A stretch of DNA of 14,124 bases. Source: Bacteriovorax stolpii (GTDB lineage Bacteria > Bdellovibrionota > Bacteriovoracia > Bacteriovoracales > Bacteriovoracaceae). The translations under genes were made by a program, and so were the position numbers. Positions 5,904-13,433 of this stretch are shown piece after piece. The stretch covers positions 1 through 14,124 of the forward strand of contig CAMDDI010000067.1 of the NCBI GenBank assembly GCA_945890905.1, written 5' to 3'. The notes below the pieces were generated by a model. The model did no database searches, was not told where the DNA came from, and saw nothing but the letters and a program-made list of their open reading frames with translations. Position 1 is the first letter of the stretch. Every line of letters begins with the position of its first letter.

Positions 5904-6719
5904 ATGAAAAAGCTACTTCTCTGCCTCGTACTTTTAGCAAATGTGGCCCACGCTAGAATTATTGGTGGAGTGGTAAGTGTTGGCACTGAGACCAATGGAA
6001 TATTTGCTATTGCCACTCTTGAGAAAGATAAATCCAGCCTCTGTACGGCCACTAAAATTGCTCACAACTTAATTTTAACCGCTGCCCATTGTGTGGATTC
6101 AGCGGATATGGATAAAACTCTACTGGGCTTTTCAACGGCGATGAAAGTTGGACCAACAAATTATCTTGGCCTTCCAGTGAAGCAGATTATTCTTCATCCC
6201 TCCTTTCATGACTCCAAGACTAACTACGACGATCATGATATCGCATTAGTGGTTGTGACTCCTACCGCGGAATTTAAAGCTCTCAACATTGTGCAGATTG
6301 ATTTTAATGAAGTGGTCCCTGGGGCAACTATTCAATTTTGGGGATATGGATGTCAGACCACGACGAATGTCACTGCTGCTTTTGACCCTGAGAAGAAATA
6401 TGGTATCACTCAGGCACAATCGAAATCGATTTTAGAAGGCAGTTTTGGTGATATTACAGCTTCAGTTCATGAGGATGCAGAAAATATATCAAGCAACTAT
6501 CTTCTCACTTCAAGTCGTCCCAGTCTGTGTTTGGGAGACTCTGGAGGCCCCGCACTTTTAAATAACAAGATAGTAGGAGTGAATGCGAGCTTTCTTGCCA
6601 AAGACGCTCGTCCATCTGGTGCTTCAAGAAGTGGTATTGGTTACGTGAATCTCCACACAAGGATTTCGGCCGTGAGTGCATGGATAATGGAAAACGCCTT
6701 TATTGCAGCAACTCTTTAA
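5904..6719 (+). CDS. Secreted trypsin-like (S1 family) serine protease
   Basis: A 271-residue exported endopeptidase of the chymotrypsin fold. Signal peptide MKKLLLCLVLLANVAHA (1-17) is followed by one Arg18 and then IIGG (19-22), the canonical mature N-terminus. The catalytic triad is complete: His62 in TAAHC, Asp112 in DIAL, and Ser213 in GDSGGP. Cysteines 47/63 fit the conserved disulfide around the active-site His; Cys150 and Cys209 are further candidates. The S1-pocket position equivalent to chymotrypsin 189 (six before the catalytic Ser) is Ser207, not Asp, so a chymotrypsin- or elastase-like preference is more likely than Arg/Lys cleavage. It follows the Cys-rich gene by 2 nt without a good Shine-Dalgarno of its own, suggesting translational coupling. 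Its stop codon TAA is partly made by the adjoining MITE-like segment. Confidence 0.93.
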   Translation: MKKLLLCLVLLANVAHARIIGGVVSVGTETNGIFAIATLEKDKSSLCTATKIAHNLILTAAHCVDSADMDKTLLGFSTAMKVGPTNYLGLPVKQIILHPSFHDSKTNYDDHDIALVVVTPTAEFKALNIVQIDFNEVVPGATIQFWGYGCQTTTNVTAAFDPEKKYGITQAQSKSILEGSFGDITASVHEDAENISSNYLLTSSRPSLCLGDSGGPALLNNKIVGVNASFLAKDARPSGASRSGIGYVNLHTRISAVSAWIMENAFIAATL

Positions 6720-6733
6720 TTGTTCGCAGACAA
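6718..6733 (+). repeat. Left terminal inverted repeat
   Basis: AATTGTTCGCAGACAA, a perfect 16-bp reverse complement of 6953-6968. Its first two bases complete the protease stop codon. Confidence 0.9.
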
Positions 6734-6952
6734 ATGGGGATGATTTAAGCCATTGTTTTGATTTGATTTTAGAGAAAGCACATTTCCTTATTGAACCCTG
6801 AAAGACATTTTAGATCACTTTGAAGAGCAGATTTCAAATCAATCAATATTGATACAAATACTTCAGCTCCAAAACCTCTAGATTTTGTATGAGCATGCTG
6901 GATTTTAAAACTGAAACACCATATCGAATATAGACGTTTAAAAAATCCTCAG

Positions 6953-6968
6953 TTGTCTGCGAACAATT
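6953..6968 (-). repeat. Right terminal inverted repeat
   Basis: TTGTCTGCGAACAATT, the mate of 6718-6733. It lies 7 nt outside the stop codon of the gltG-like gene. Confidence 0.9.
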
Positions 6969-6975
6969 CTACTCT

Positions 6976-8790
6976 TTAGATTTTTTCCGTCTCAGCAAAG
7001 AAGTTCAGAGGCTGTCTCACGTCCACAACACCCCCACCCTTAGGTTTTGGAAAGTCGATCAACCCAAGAACTTGCCCCATACATCCAGTTCCTTTTTTCG
7101 AGAACTGAGCGTCTTTGGCGCGGATATCATACTTGGCCACTTTCCCTTCGGCAGAGATAGTGAAATTGAGATCAATGACCCCTTTCACTTTATCGTTTTG
7201 CCCAATAAGCTCCTGCTGGTAGCAGTGACGGAATTGAGGAATGTATTCACGCAAAATTTTGCGAAGGAGTTCTGGGTCCATTGAACCGAGCACCACTGTT
7301 TTTGGTTCTAAGTAAGAAGAATCAAATCCAGATTTAGAAGCAAGGCCTCGGGATCCGTAAGAACCCGATCCACTGCCTTTTTTATCTGAACCATTAAATT
7401 TTGAAACTCCGATATCGGCACCGGCAACAAGATTTCCGTCGTCTGATGAGCCAGAGTTAAATGTTGTATCAGAAGTCGCTCCAGAGCCTGAAGTGCCTTT
7501 AGTGTTAATCTTAGGGGCATCTCCCACAAGAGATCCCATGGCCACTGAGCTCTTAAACTCATAGGCCTTCACAGGAATTGTTTTCACAGGTTCTGCAGCG
7601 GCAGCAGCAGGAGCTGCGGCCTTGGCCACAACTTTTTTGTTAGCTGAAGCAGCGGCGAATTCAACTTTTTTATCAGGCTGCTGAGTTTCTTTATGTCCAG
7701 AATTTTCCGTTTTAGAAGTCAACTCTTCGGCCTTGAGCTCAGACTTCTCTGTGGTCTCAACGGCTTTCTGAACTGGAGGTTTAACCATGGTATAAATCAC
7801 CGCCACATCTTCAACTTTTTCTTCTTCTTTAGGAATCGTGATGAATAAAAGTAGAAGTAGAGGAACAAATACCGAGGCGAATACTTTTGAGCCCTGTTTA
7901 AAGAAAGCGCGGTCGCGGTAGAAAAGTGGTAGGCCTTTCCAAGTTGTGGACTCATTTACAAAACGGAATGAGACTTGCTCTGCACCGTGAGTAAGGAAGA
8001 AGGCTTCTTTGAGATCAATTTTATCCCACGCAGATGATGGAGAGAGAGAATCGTTTTGATAAAAACGAAGAGCACCTTTCTCAATAGAGAAGATCTTCGT
8101 GCGGGTCAGAGTATGGAAGACGATATCAAATTTAGACTTTTTAATGGGAGCTAAATGGTAATCCCCATCTTTAAGATCCAGATAAGTGATGTCCATCATG
8201 AGACCGTTCACATAACTCATGATCTCAAGACGCTTATCTTGAGTGCGGTGAGCGATATCAAGGATTTCCTGAGAGCCATCAAGTTCTACATAATCAGTAT
8301 CTTTGAATTTAAAGTTAACTGATTCAGATAAAGGCTTAAAGCTAGAGTCATCAAAGGCGATATCACAGTATTCCCCATCAATGAAAACCAGTCCTGGTCG
8401 TGGAGGAAGATCCACAAACGAGTTAAGTGGCTCAACCTTGGCAATGAGCTCATCTGGGTTGAAAACCGGAACATGCTCTTCTAAAGCCTCGATCGCAAAA
8501 CTCAGGGTTCCGATGGTTAGTACGTCCCCTGGATTCACAAATGCTTCTTCTACTCGCTTACCATTAACAAAAACTCCACCCTCAGAGTAGAGATCTTTAA
8601 CCATGAAGCCTTCATTACCTTTGAGACAAATGAACGCGTGGTATGAAGAGACAGATTTATCACCGAGCTTAAAATCGCAATTTTCATGAGAACCAATCAA
8701 GACCTTCTTCTTATCAATCAGAAGAGCCTGCTCCACACGGGAGTCGAGACATTTGAGGCTGAATTGTCCTTGCATCAGTGCTGTCTTCAT
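6976..8790 (-). CDS. gltG: GltG-like gliding motility protein: FHA domain, one membrane segment, TonB-like (AgmX/PglI) C-terminus
   Basis: A 604-residue inner-membrane protein predicted to span the periplasm. Residues about 22-102 are an FHA phosphothreonine-binding domain with Gly33-Ser34, Ser48-x2-His51 and Asn76-Gly77. A second cytoplasmic region runs to about 300. One membrane segment (about 303-319) follows. The periplasmic part begins with a Lys/Ala/Pro-rich stretch (320-410), then a Gly/Ser-rich linker (430-490), and ends in an AgmX/PglI-type C-terminal domain (505-600) with RHCYQQEL around Cys523, a second cysteine at 570 (GTGCMGQV), and FPKPKGGGVVDV. This order is that of Myxococcus GltG (PglI), which links a cytoplasmic signal and the AglRQS motor to the cell envelope. 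It starts 2 nt after the TPR lipoprotein gene and is the last gene of the operon. Symbol assigned by architecture and context. Confidence 0.85.
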   Translation of the reverse strand: MKTALMQGQFSLKCLDSRVEQALLIDKKKVLIGSHENCDFKLGDKSVSSYHAFICLKGNEGFMVKDLYSEGGVFVNGKRVEEAFVNPGDVLTIGTLSFAIEALEEHVPVFNPDELIAKVEPLNSFVDLPPRPGLVFIDGEYCDIAFDDSSFKPLSESVNFKFKDTDYVELDGSQEILDIAHRTQDKRLEIMSYVNGLMMDITYLDLKDGDYHLAPIKKSKFDIVFHTLTRTKIFSIEKGALRFYQNDSLSPSSAWDKIDLKEAFFLTHGAEQVSFRFVNESTTWKGLPLFYRDRAFFKQGSKVFASVFVPLLLLLFITIPKEEEKVEDVAVIYTMVKPPVQKAVETTEKSELKAEELTSKTENSGHKETQQPDKKVEFAAASANKKVVAKAAAPAAAAAEPVKTIPVKAYEFKSSVAMGSLVGDAPKINTKGTSGSGATSDTTFNSGSSDDGNLVAGADIGVSKFNGSDKKGSGSGSYGSRGLASKSGFDSSYLEPKTVVLGSMDPELLRKILREYIPQFRHCYQQELIGQNDKVKGVIDLNFTISAEGKVAKYDIRAKDAQFSKKGTGCMGQVLGLIDFPKPKGGGVVDVRQPLNFFAETEKI

Positions 8791-8792
8791 GA

Positions 8793-9614
8793 CTACTCCT
8801 GTTTCATTCTGTCTGAGATCATTCTCTCAATTTTGGTTGAGATGGCCGTAATCTCAGGGACGCCACTGCGATCACGCTCCTGCATAATCTCATCGGCCTT
8901 TTTCACATCTCCAGTTCGGAGAAGGAATAAAGCATACGTGGCAGAGATATCTTCTCGGTGCAGATGCTCTTCAGGGATCAGCTTAAAGTACTGGGCCGAA
9001 GTTTTGAGGTCACCTTTGTACAAGTAAGCATTGGCCAAAGAGAAATAGACATCGATATCTTTATAACCTTTAAAAGCATTGTCTGTGAGGACTTCAATCG
9101 CCTTATCATAGAGTCCAAACTGCAAGTACAACTGAGAGATGTTGTAGCGGGGAACTTTAAACTTGGGAGCAAGGGCCATGGACTGCTTGAGATACTCTTT
9201 ACCTTTTTCCCACTGCTCATACTTAAAATGAATCAAGCCTAAGTTATTTAGAGCAATGGATTTCTCAACCGGGGACTTGGCTTCATCTAAAGTCATACGG
9301 TAGTAGAATTCGGCTTTTGACCATTCATCTTCTACAAAATAGCAATTTCCGATATGGAGCCAATAGTATGGAGACTGACCACGGGTCAAATAATCTTTTT
9401 TATACTGTTTAAGAGTCTCTTTCGCTTTGCCTTGGTAACAACCAACCACTTGATGCTCAGGATTGGCGTGGGCTTCAAGACGTTTCTCTCCCCAACGAAG
9501 ATAAGACTCGTCGGCCAGAGAATCCCAGGCCACATCATTAATCTTGCGGTCAATGCGTGAACTTGAGCATCCTGCGAGAACCAAAAGAATAGAAAGTAGA
9601 ATGATATTTTTCAT
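8793..9614 (-). CDS. gltE: TPR-repeat lipoprotein, GltE-like gliding/envelope adaptor
   Basis: A 273-residue exported lipoprotein. The signal peptide MKNIILLSILLVLAGC ends in the lipobox L13-A-G-C16; Ser at +2 favours outer-membrane sorting. After a linker come about five TPR-type helical pairs: 83-112 (YYWLHIGNCYFVEDEWSKAEFYY), 118-150 (ALNNLGLIHFKYEQWEKGKEYL), about 156-178, 187-213 (FSLANAYLYKGDLKTSAQYF) and 224-250 (YALFLLRTGDVKKADEI). TPRs are protein-docking surfaces. In Myxococcus the TPR lipoprotein GltE (AglT) pairs with GltD, and the same pair and order occur here, directly before the gltG-like gene. It lies 1 nt after the large TPR gene and 2 nt before the FHA gene, so it is co-transcribed. 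The gltE name rests on architecture and gene order rather than on direct comparison. Confidence 0.78.
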   Translation of the reverse strand: MKNIILLSILLVLAGCSSSRIDRKINDVAWDSLADESYLRWGEKRLEAHANPEHQVVGCYQGKAKETLKQYKKDYLTRGQSPYYWLHIGNCYFVEDEWSKAEFYYRMTLDEAKSPVEKSIALNNLGLIHFKYEQWEKGKEYLKQSMALAPKFKVPRYNISQLYLQFGLYDKAIEVLTDNAFKGYKDIDVYFSLANAYLYKGDLKTSAQYFKLIPEEHLHREDISATYALFLLRTGDVKKADEIMQERDRSGVPEITAISTKIERMISDRMKQE

Positions 9615-9615
9615 A

Positions 9616-12468
9616 TTAATCTCTGCTCTTATCCATAGTCAGACCCGTAAAGAAAGAGAAGATCGGATTTTCGATCTCTTCTAACGAAGCAATGGAGCGT
9701 GTCCCTGCTGAAATAGATTCTTTTTCTTTGAGGGCCTTAACTAACTGGCGATCATACTGTTTTGAAGCATTAAGAAACTGGGCGGAAACATCCTTCATGG
9801 CACCTTTGAAATCTTTTACAGTTGCGGCATTCATTCCTGCTGGTTTTAAACTCTGAACCTTATCTCCTACTTCGAGATAGAACTTGGCAAAGAGTCGGGT
9901 AGAAAGGATGGCCAGGTCAACTTGTCCACTTTGAGTAAGGGCACCATATTTATTTTTAAAATTCTGGGCACGAACAAGAAAGCTTTCAAGAGACTTGTTG
10001 AACTCTCCCCCATCAAACTTCGGCTTATTCCAAATGACCACATCAGACATTTCATTCATCTCTTTGTGGGCCTGATCAAATAGTTTATTCTCATTGGCCC
10101 ACTGAGTGGTTTCTGGGTGTTTTAATTCTTTAAACTCACTCATGATGCTATTTTTGAGATTGAGATCTTTTTTCTCCCAATACCATTTTTGTAAACTGAA
10201 GCGGTACTGAGTGATATAGGGCTCGAACTGGTGATTTTTCACATACTTTCTTAGACCAAAGAAATCCCCTTGTTTCTCATAATACTGATAAATCATGGCA
10301 AGGGCATTGGTTCTAACTTCAGACTTACCTAAGCAATTTGAATAGGTCTTAGTTATCCCCTCTGCTACAAGAGGTTTGCCTTCAACTAAAGAAGTCATCA
10401 CCGAAATTTCATAGAATCGGTTCTGAGTATCGTCTTTGAGGTGACAGAATTTTTTAAGCAAGGATTCAGAGAGTCTAAATGAAGTCACAAAATCTTGGAG
10501 CTTGTACATACGCTCAGCAATTTTTAACTGCTCAGGACGACGCTCAAGCTTTTCTTCTTCAGTCATGCGTGCATGGGCCAGTGCTTGCCAGTTAAAGCTG
10601 ATTACAGTTTCACCCATTTCGAGCCAAGCAAGGGCCGCAAAGAATGCTGACTGAGATTTAACTTTATCTGTATAGAGCTTATTGACATAAATACTCTCAA
10701 AGCCTTTAGCAGCTGCGAGCTTGTCACCTTTTTTGGCCATCTCTTGATACTGAATAAAGAGGATATTACCGAGAACAATTTCAGTTTTCTCAATAGTATC
10801 TGGGCTAAAGGCCAAGAAGCCTTCTTTAAACTGATGAATCCAATGAGCAAGCTTGGCAGTGGCTTTCTTATCAATGAACTGATCAAGCACTTTGGTCATA
10901 AGCTTCTGCTGATCTTTCAAGTGCTCAGGGTAGTGCTTATTGTAGGCACGAAGAACACCAGTGGCCTTAGGATCGTCTTGGAGTTCGCGGTAGATTTCAA
11001 AAAGCTTAGGATAGATAAGCTCACTCTTTTCATCACGAGGCCAAAGACCCAGGTGCTCAGAGTATGCAAAAATTAAAAACTTACGGTTTTCATCTTTTTC
11101 CAACACTTCTTGGCCTGTGAGCGAGAGAAGTGAGTTGAGTGATTTGCGAGCAATGTCGTCGTTTTTTACAATTTTTGCTTCATTCACCGATTCTACGTAA
11201 CTAGGCGCTGCTTCTTTATATCGGCGCACTGAATAGTAAGTCTCAGCACGGAAATAGAAATACTCTACTTTCTTAGCTGGATCTAGAACGATTAAGTGAG
11301 AGAAGAATTTGAGAACGATGTCCATTTCCTTCTGATCATATTCAGACTTATCTTCTTTCATGTTCTTTGCGAGTTTAACCTGCAGATAGCCAGCAAGGCT
11401 TCGCATCTTCTCAATGGCATCTTCCTTCATCACAACTGGAAGCTTAAGTTTAGGCTCAATTGTGGCCTGCTTATAGTAGCTCACTAGCTGTTTAGAAGTT
11501 TTCTCATGATCAGAGAATCGGTTATAATGGCGGTAGAAATCCAAGTATGTATGAAAAAGTTGCTCTTGGTATTTAAACCATTCATTTTTGTCGATCAGTT
11601 TTTGCACTGAGAGCAATATCTCTTCTGTTTCTTTTTGATGACCTTTATCAGATGCCTTCATGGCCATTGGCATCAGATATGGAATGGGATCTTTTTCATT
11701 TGAAAGATAGAATTCCAAACCTTCAAGTGGTCTACCTGCATACACGTAGAAAGATCCCACATTCTCAAGCACCTGATCTTTGATGTTCACATAAGCTGGA
11801 TTTTTTGAAAGTGAATAGGACTGACGGATGGCCGAAATGGCCTTTGGAAAGTCGTGACTCTTTAAGTAGCACCAAGACAAGTTGAACAAATGCTTGGTTA
11901 ACCAATCATCTTCAGTCTTCTTAATCACTCTCTCGTAGAAAGTAACAGCTTCCGGATATCGTTTTTCATTGTAGTAGAAATCGGCCAAAGCTGTTTCAGC
12001 GTGGTGGCGAAGAGAATGGTGTGGATCTTTGACTAGCGAAATAGTCTCAAGCAAATACTTCTCAGTAATGGTGTCACGTCCGTAGTCCCGTGAGTTTAGG
12101 GCCAAGACGAATAGGATAGACGCCTTGTGTGGATTTTTTGGATCCCGGGTCATCTCCAGACCAAATTCTTTAGTCTTCTGATAATAGGCACGAGTCTCGC
12201 CAAAGTAAGATTCTTTATTGCGACTTCCACCTGGCTTCATAGAGCCGGTGAGGAATTCATTGTTATTTTTTTCATGAATAAGCTTCAGTCGTTCTGAGTG
12301 CAGTTCTAACATGCGGTAGAGCATGTCAGATCCTTTGCGTTTGGCACCTTCTAAGATTTTCATCTCAGAGTTCACTAGACCCATCAGCTGATTCCAGCGC
12401 TTGGCCTTGGTCGGCTCAGCGGCGGATGTGATTTGCGAAATTAGAATCAAAGGCAAAAGCCATTTCAT
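9616..12468 (-). CDS. gltD: Large periplasmic TPR-repeat protein, GltD-like
   Basis: A 950-residue exported helical protein. The signal peptide MKWLLPLILISQITSA is probably cut near residue 16-17; there is no lipobox and no later membrane segment, so it should be soluble in the periplasm. Nearly the whole chain is TPR/TPR-like helices; recognisable units include HHAETALADFYYNEKRYPEA and LFNLSWCYLKSHDFPKA (about 153-215) and EYFYFRAETYYSVRRYKEAA (near 400). A lysine/glutamate-rich tail (FLNASKQYDRQLVKALKEKE) may be coiled. In Myxococcus, GltD (AgmU) is a large TPR periplasmic partner of the gliding complex, encoded next to gltE and gltG; the order here is the same. It starts 2 nt after the second ExbD-like gene and ends 1 nt before the lipoprotein. 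TPR sequence alone cannot prove orthology. Confidence 0.75.
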   Translation of the reverse strand: MKWLLPLILISQITSAAEPTKAKRWNQLMGLVNSEMKILEGAKRKGSDMLYRMLELHSERLKLIHEKNNNEFLTGSMKPGGSRNKESYFGETRAYYQKTKEFGLEMTRDPKNPHKASILFVLALNSRDYGRDTITEKYLLETISLVKDPHHSLRHHAETALADFYYNEKRYPEAVTFYERVIKKTEDDWLTKHLFNLSWCYLKSHDFPKAISAIRQSYSLSKNPAYVNIKDQVLENVGSFYVYAGRPLEGLEFYLSNEKDPIPYLMPMAMKASDKGHQKETEEILLSVQKLIDKNEWFKYQEQLFHTYLDFYRHYNRFSDHEKTSKQLVSYYKQATIEPKLKLPVVMKEDAIEKMRSLAGYLQVKLAKNMKEDKSEYDQKEMDIVLKFFSHLIVLDPAKKVEYFYFRAETYYSVRRYKEAAPSYVESVNEAKIVKNDDIARKSLNSLLSLTGQEVLEKDENRKFLIFAYSEHLGLWPRDEKSELIYPKLFEIYRELQDDPKATGVLRAYNKHYPEHLKDQQKLMTKVLDQFIDKKATAKLAHWIHQFKEGFLAFSPDTIEKTEIVLGNILFIQYQEMAKKGDKLAAAKGFESIYVNKLYTDKVKSQSAFFAALAWLEMGETVISFNWQALAHARMTEEEKLERRPEQLKIAERMYKLQDFVTSFRLSESLLKKFCHLKDDTQNRFYEISVMTSLVEGKPLVAEGITKTYSNCLGKSEVRTNALAMIYQYYEKQGDFFGLRKYVKNHQFEPYITQYRFSLQKWYWEKKDLNLKNSIMSEFKELKHPETTQWANENKLFDQAHKEMNEMSDVVIWNKPKFDGGEFNKSLESFLVRAQNFKNKYGALTQSGQVDLAILSTRLFAKFYLEVGDKVQSLKPAGMNAATVKDFKGAMKDVSAQFLNASKQYDRQLVKALKEKESISAGTRSIASLEEIENPIFSFFTGLTMDKSRD

Positions 12469-12470
12469 TC

Positions 12471-12941
12471 TTAGTAATTCCCTTTTACGATAAATTTAAA
12501 CTGAGAGTATCCTGCTAGTGCAGAATCATTCATCACTCGCTGAACTACCGAGTAGTCCATGTCACGGTCAAAAACTAAGTTCACCAGTTCAGCATTGTAC
12601 TGCTGCTTTTTAGTGGCATTGTTGGCCTCAGTCTTCGCCTTTTCAGCTTTTAGGATTTGAGTCAATGCGGCCATCTCTCCGGATGCTGGAAGTCGGCCGA
12701 TCTCTTTATTATTTACAAATACTTTTGCTTCCTTGTTCACCTGAACAACCGGAGCAAAACGGGTCATATAACGAGAATCTGAATCTGCGATTTCTAGATT
12801 TTTGGTAAGATCAAGTTTTAAGTCTGAGGCGTTATAGCTCTTTAAGAGGAACACGAGAAGAATTGTTAAGATATCAAGCAGAGAAGTGATATCCACATCA
12901 ATGGCCTCTCTCTCACGCTTGCGGGAAAATCTTTTTTTCAT
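12471..12941 (-). CDS. ExbD/TolR-type motor subunit, second copy (AglS-like)
   Basis: A 156-residue inner-membrane protein with the ExbD/TolR layout: short basic cytoplasmic N-terminus (MKKRFSRKRER), one membrane helix (about 18-36, ITSLLDILTILLVFLLKSY), and a periplasmic domain. The proton-carrying aspartate is present at Asp23 in the motif SLLDILTILLVF. It forms a proton channel with the ExbB/TolQ/MotA-type protein encoded upstream. The periplasmic part contains an unusual Ala/Lys/Asn-rich loop (KAEKAKTEANNATKKQQ) not typical of TolR. The ATG overlaps the stop of the first ExbD-like gene by one base (TAATG), indicating translational coupling and similar dosage. By gene order it corresponds to AglS of Myxococcus, but which copy matches AglQ or AglS cannot be told from sequence alone. 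Confidence 0.85.
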   Translation of the reverse strand: MKKRFSRKREREAIDVDITSLLDILTILLVFLLKSYNASDLKLDLTKNLEIADSDSRYMTRFAPVVQVNKEAKVFVNNKEIGRLPASGEMAALTQILKAEKAKTEANNATKKQQYNAELVNLVFDRDMDYSVVQRVMNDSALAGYSQFKFIVKGNY

Positions 12942-13402
12942 TATTTCATCCCATTGTTATCAAATACAATTTGCTCAAAGAGTTTATCTTTGCTGCCTTT
13001 TTCCATCTGAGTACTATCGATAACAGTAATCAAATTCTGGAAAGACACTTTAGGGTCCGCACGCAAGATCATAGTGTTCTCTTGGGGGTGGGCCGTTTTG
13101 AGTTCTTTAAGATATGTTTTCATTTCAACTTGCTGAGTAGAGGCAAATGTTCTTGAGCGCGGATTTCTCAAACCAGTTTTCACCACGATCTGCTCTTTAG
13201 TGACTTCTAGAGTAAGGTTTAAGGGGTCCTTATCTAGCTTCTCTTCTGGAGCTTCTTTGGTCATAGGCAGAGATGAGCCGATCTCGTAAACATCAACAAA
13301 TTGGGCCGACATAAGAAGGAAGAAAATGAAAATGAAAACTGAATCCAAGATTGGAACAAGATTGAGTTTTTCAGGTTTTTTAATTTTACGTCCAACTTTC
13401 AT
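12941..13402 (-). CDS. ExbD/TolR-type motor subunit, first copy (AglQ-like)
   Basis: A 153-residue inner-membrane protein of the ExbD/TolR family. Basic N-terminus (MKVGRKIKKPEK), one membrane helix (about 16-34), and the essential proton-carrying aspartate at Asp20 in NLVPILDSVFIFIFFLLM, which is the classical P-x-x-D-x-x-F signature. The periplasmic domain follows and ends at NNGMK. In Myxococcus the equivalent Asp of AglQ is required for gliding force. The start is supported by GGGAGG 4 nt upstream. It follows the ExbB-like gene by 31 nt, the largest gap in the operon, and its stop overlaps the start of the second ExbD-like gene. Two non-identical ExbD proteins per channel protein is the arrangement of AglRQS, unlike the single TolR or ExbD of the Tol/Exb systems. 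Confidence 0.88.
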   Translation of the reverse strand: MKVGRKIKKPEKLNLVPILDSVFIFIFFLLMSAQFVDVYEIGSSLPMTKEAPEEKLDKDPLNLTLEVTKEQIVVKTGLRNPRSRTFASTQQVEMKTYLKELKTAHPQENTMILRADPKVSFQNLITVIDSTQMEKGSKDKLFEQIVFDNNGMK

Positions 13403-13433
13403 AAAGCCTCCCGCTCAATATCTATCAAAAAAA

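Larger units (their letters stand above)
6711..6978. mobile_element. MITE-like non-coding element (~252 bp) with terminal inverted repeats and 8-bp flanking direct repeats
   Basis: AATTGTTCGCAGACAA at 6718-6733 is repeated exactly as its reverse complement at 6953-6968 (16 bp, 219 bp apart). Outside them lies the direct repeat ACTCTTTA at 6711-6718 and 6971-6978, as expected for a target-site duplication; the right inverted repeat is offset by 2 bp (CT). The inside is AT-rich and has no credible ORF. Removing one direct repeat plus the element leaves ...GCAACTCTTTAGATTTT..., in which the protease would still end at the same Leu (TAG) and the minus-strand gene at the same Ile (TAA). So the insertion would have hit the overlapping stops of two convergent genes without changing either protein. 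No transposase is nearby; the mobilising family is unknown. Confidence 0.55.

Noticed and set aside
5756..6052. Minus-strand ORFs across the Cys-rich protein and protease genes
   Set aside because: Antisense shadows; low-complexity translations without start signals, opposite two clear genes.
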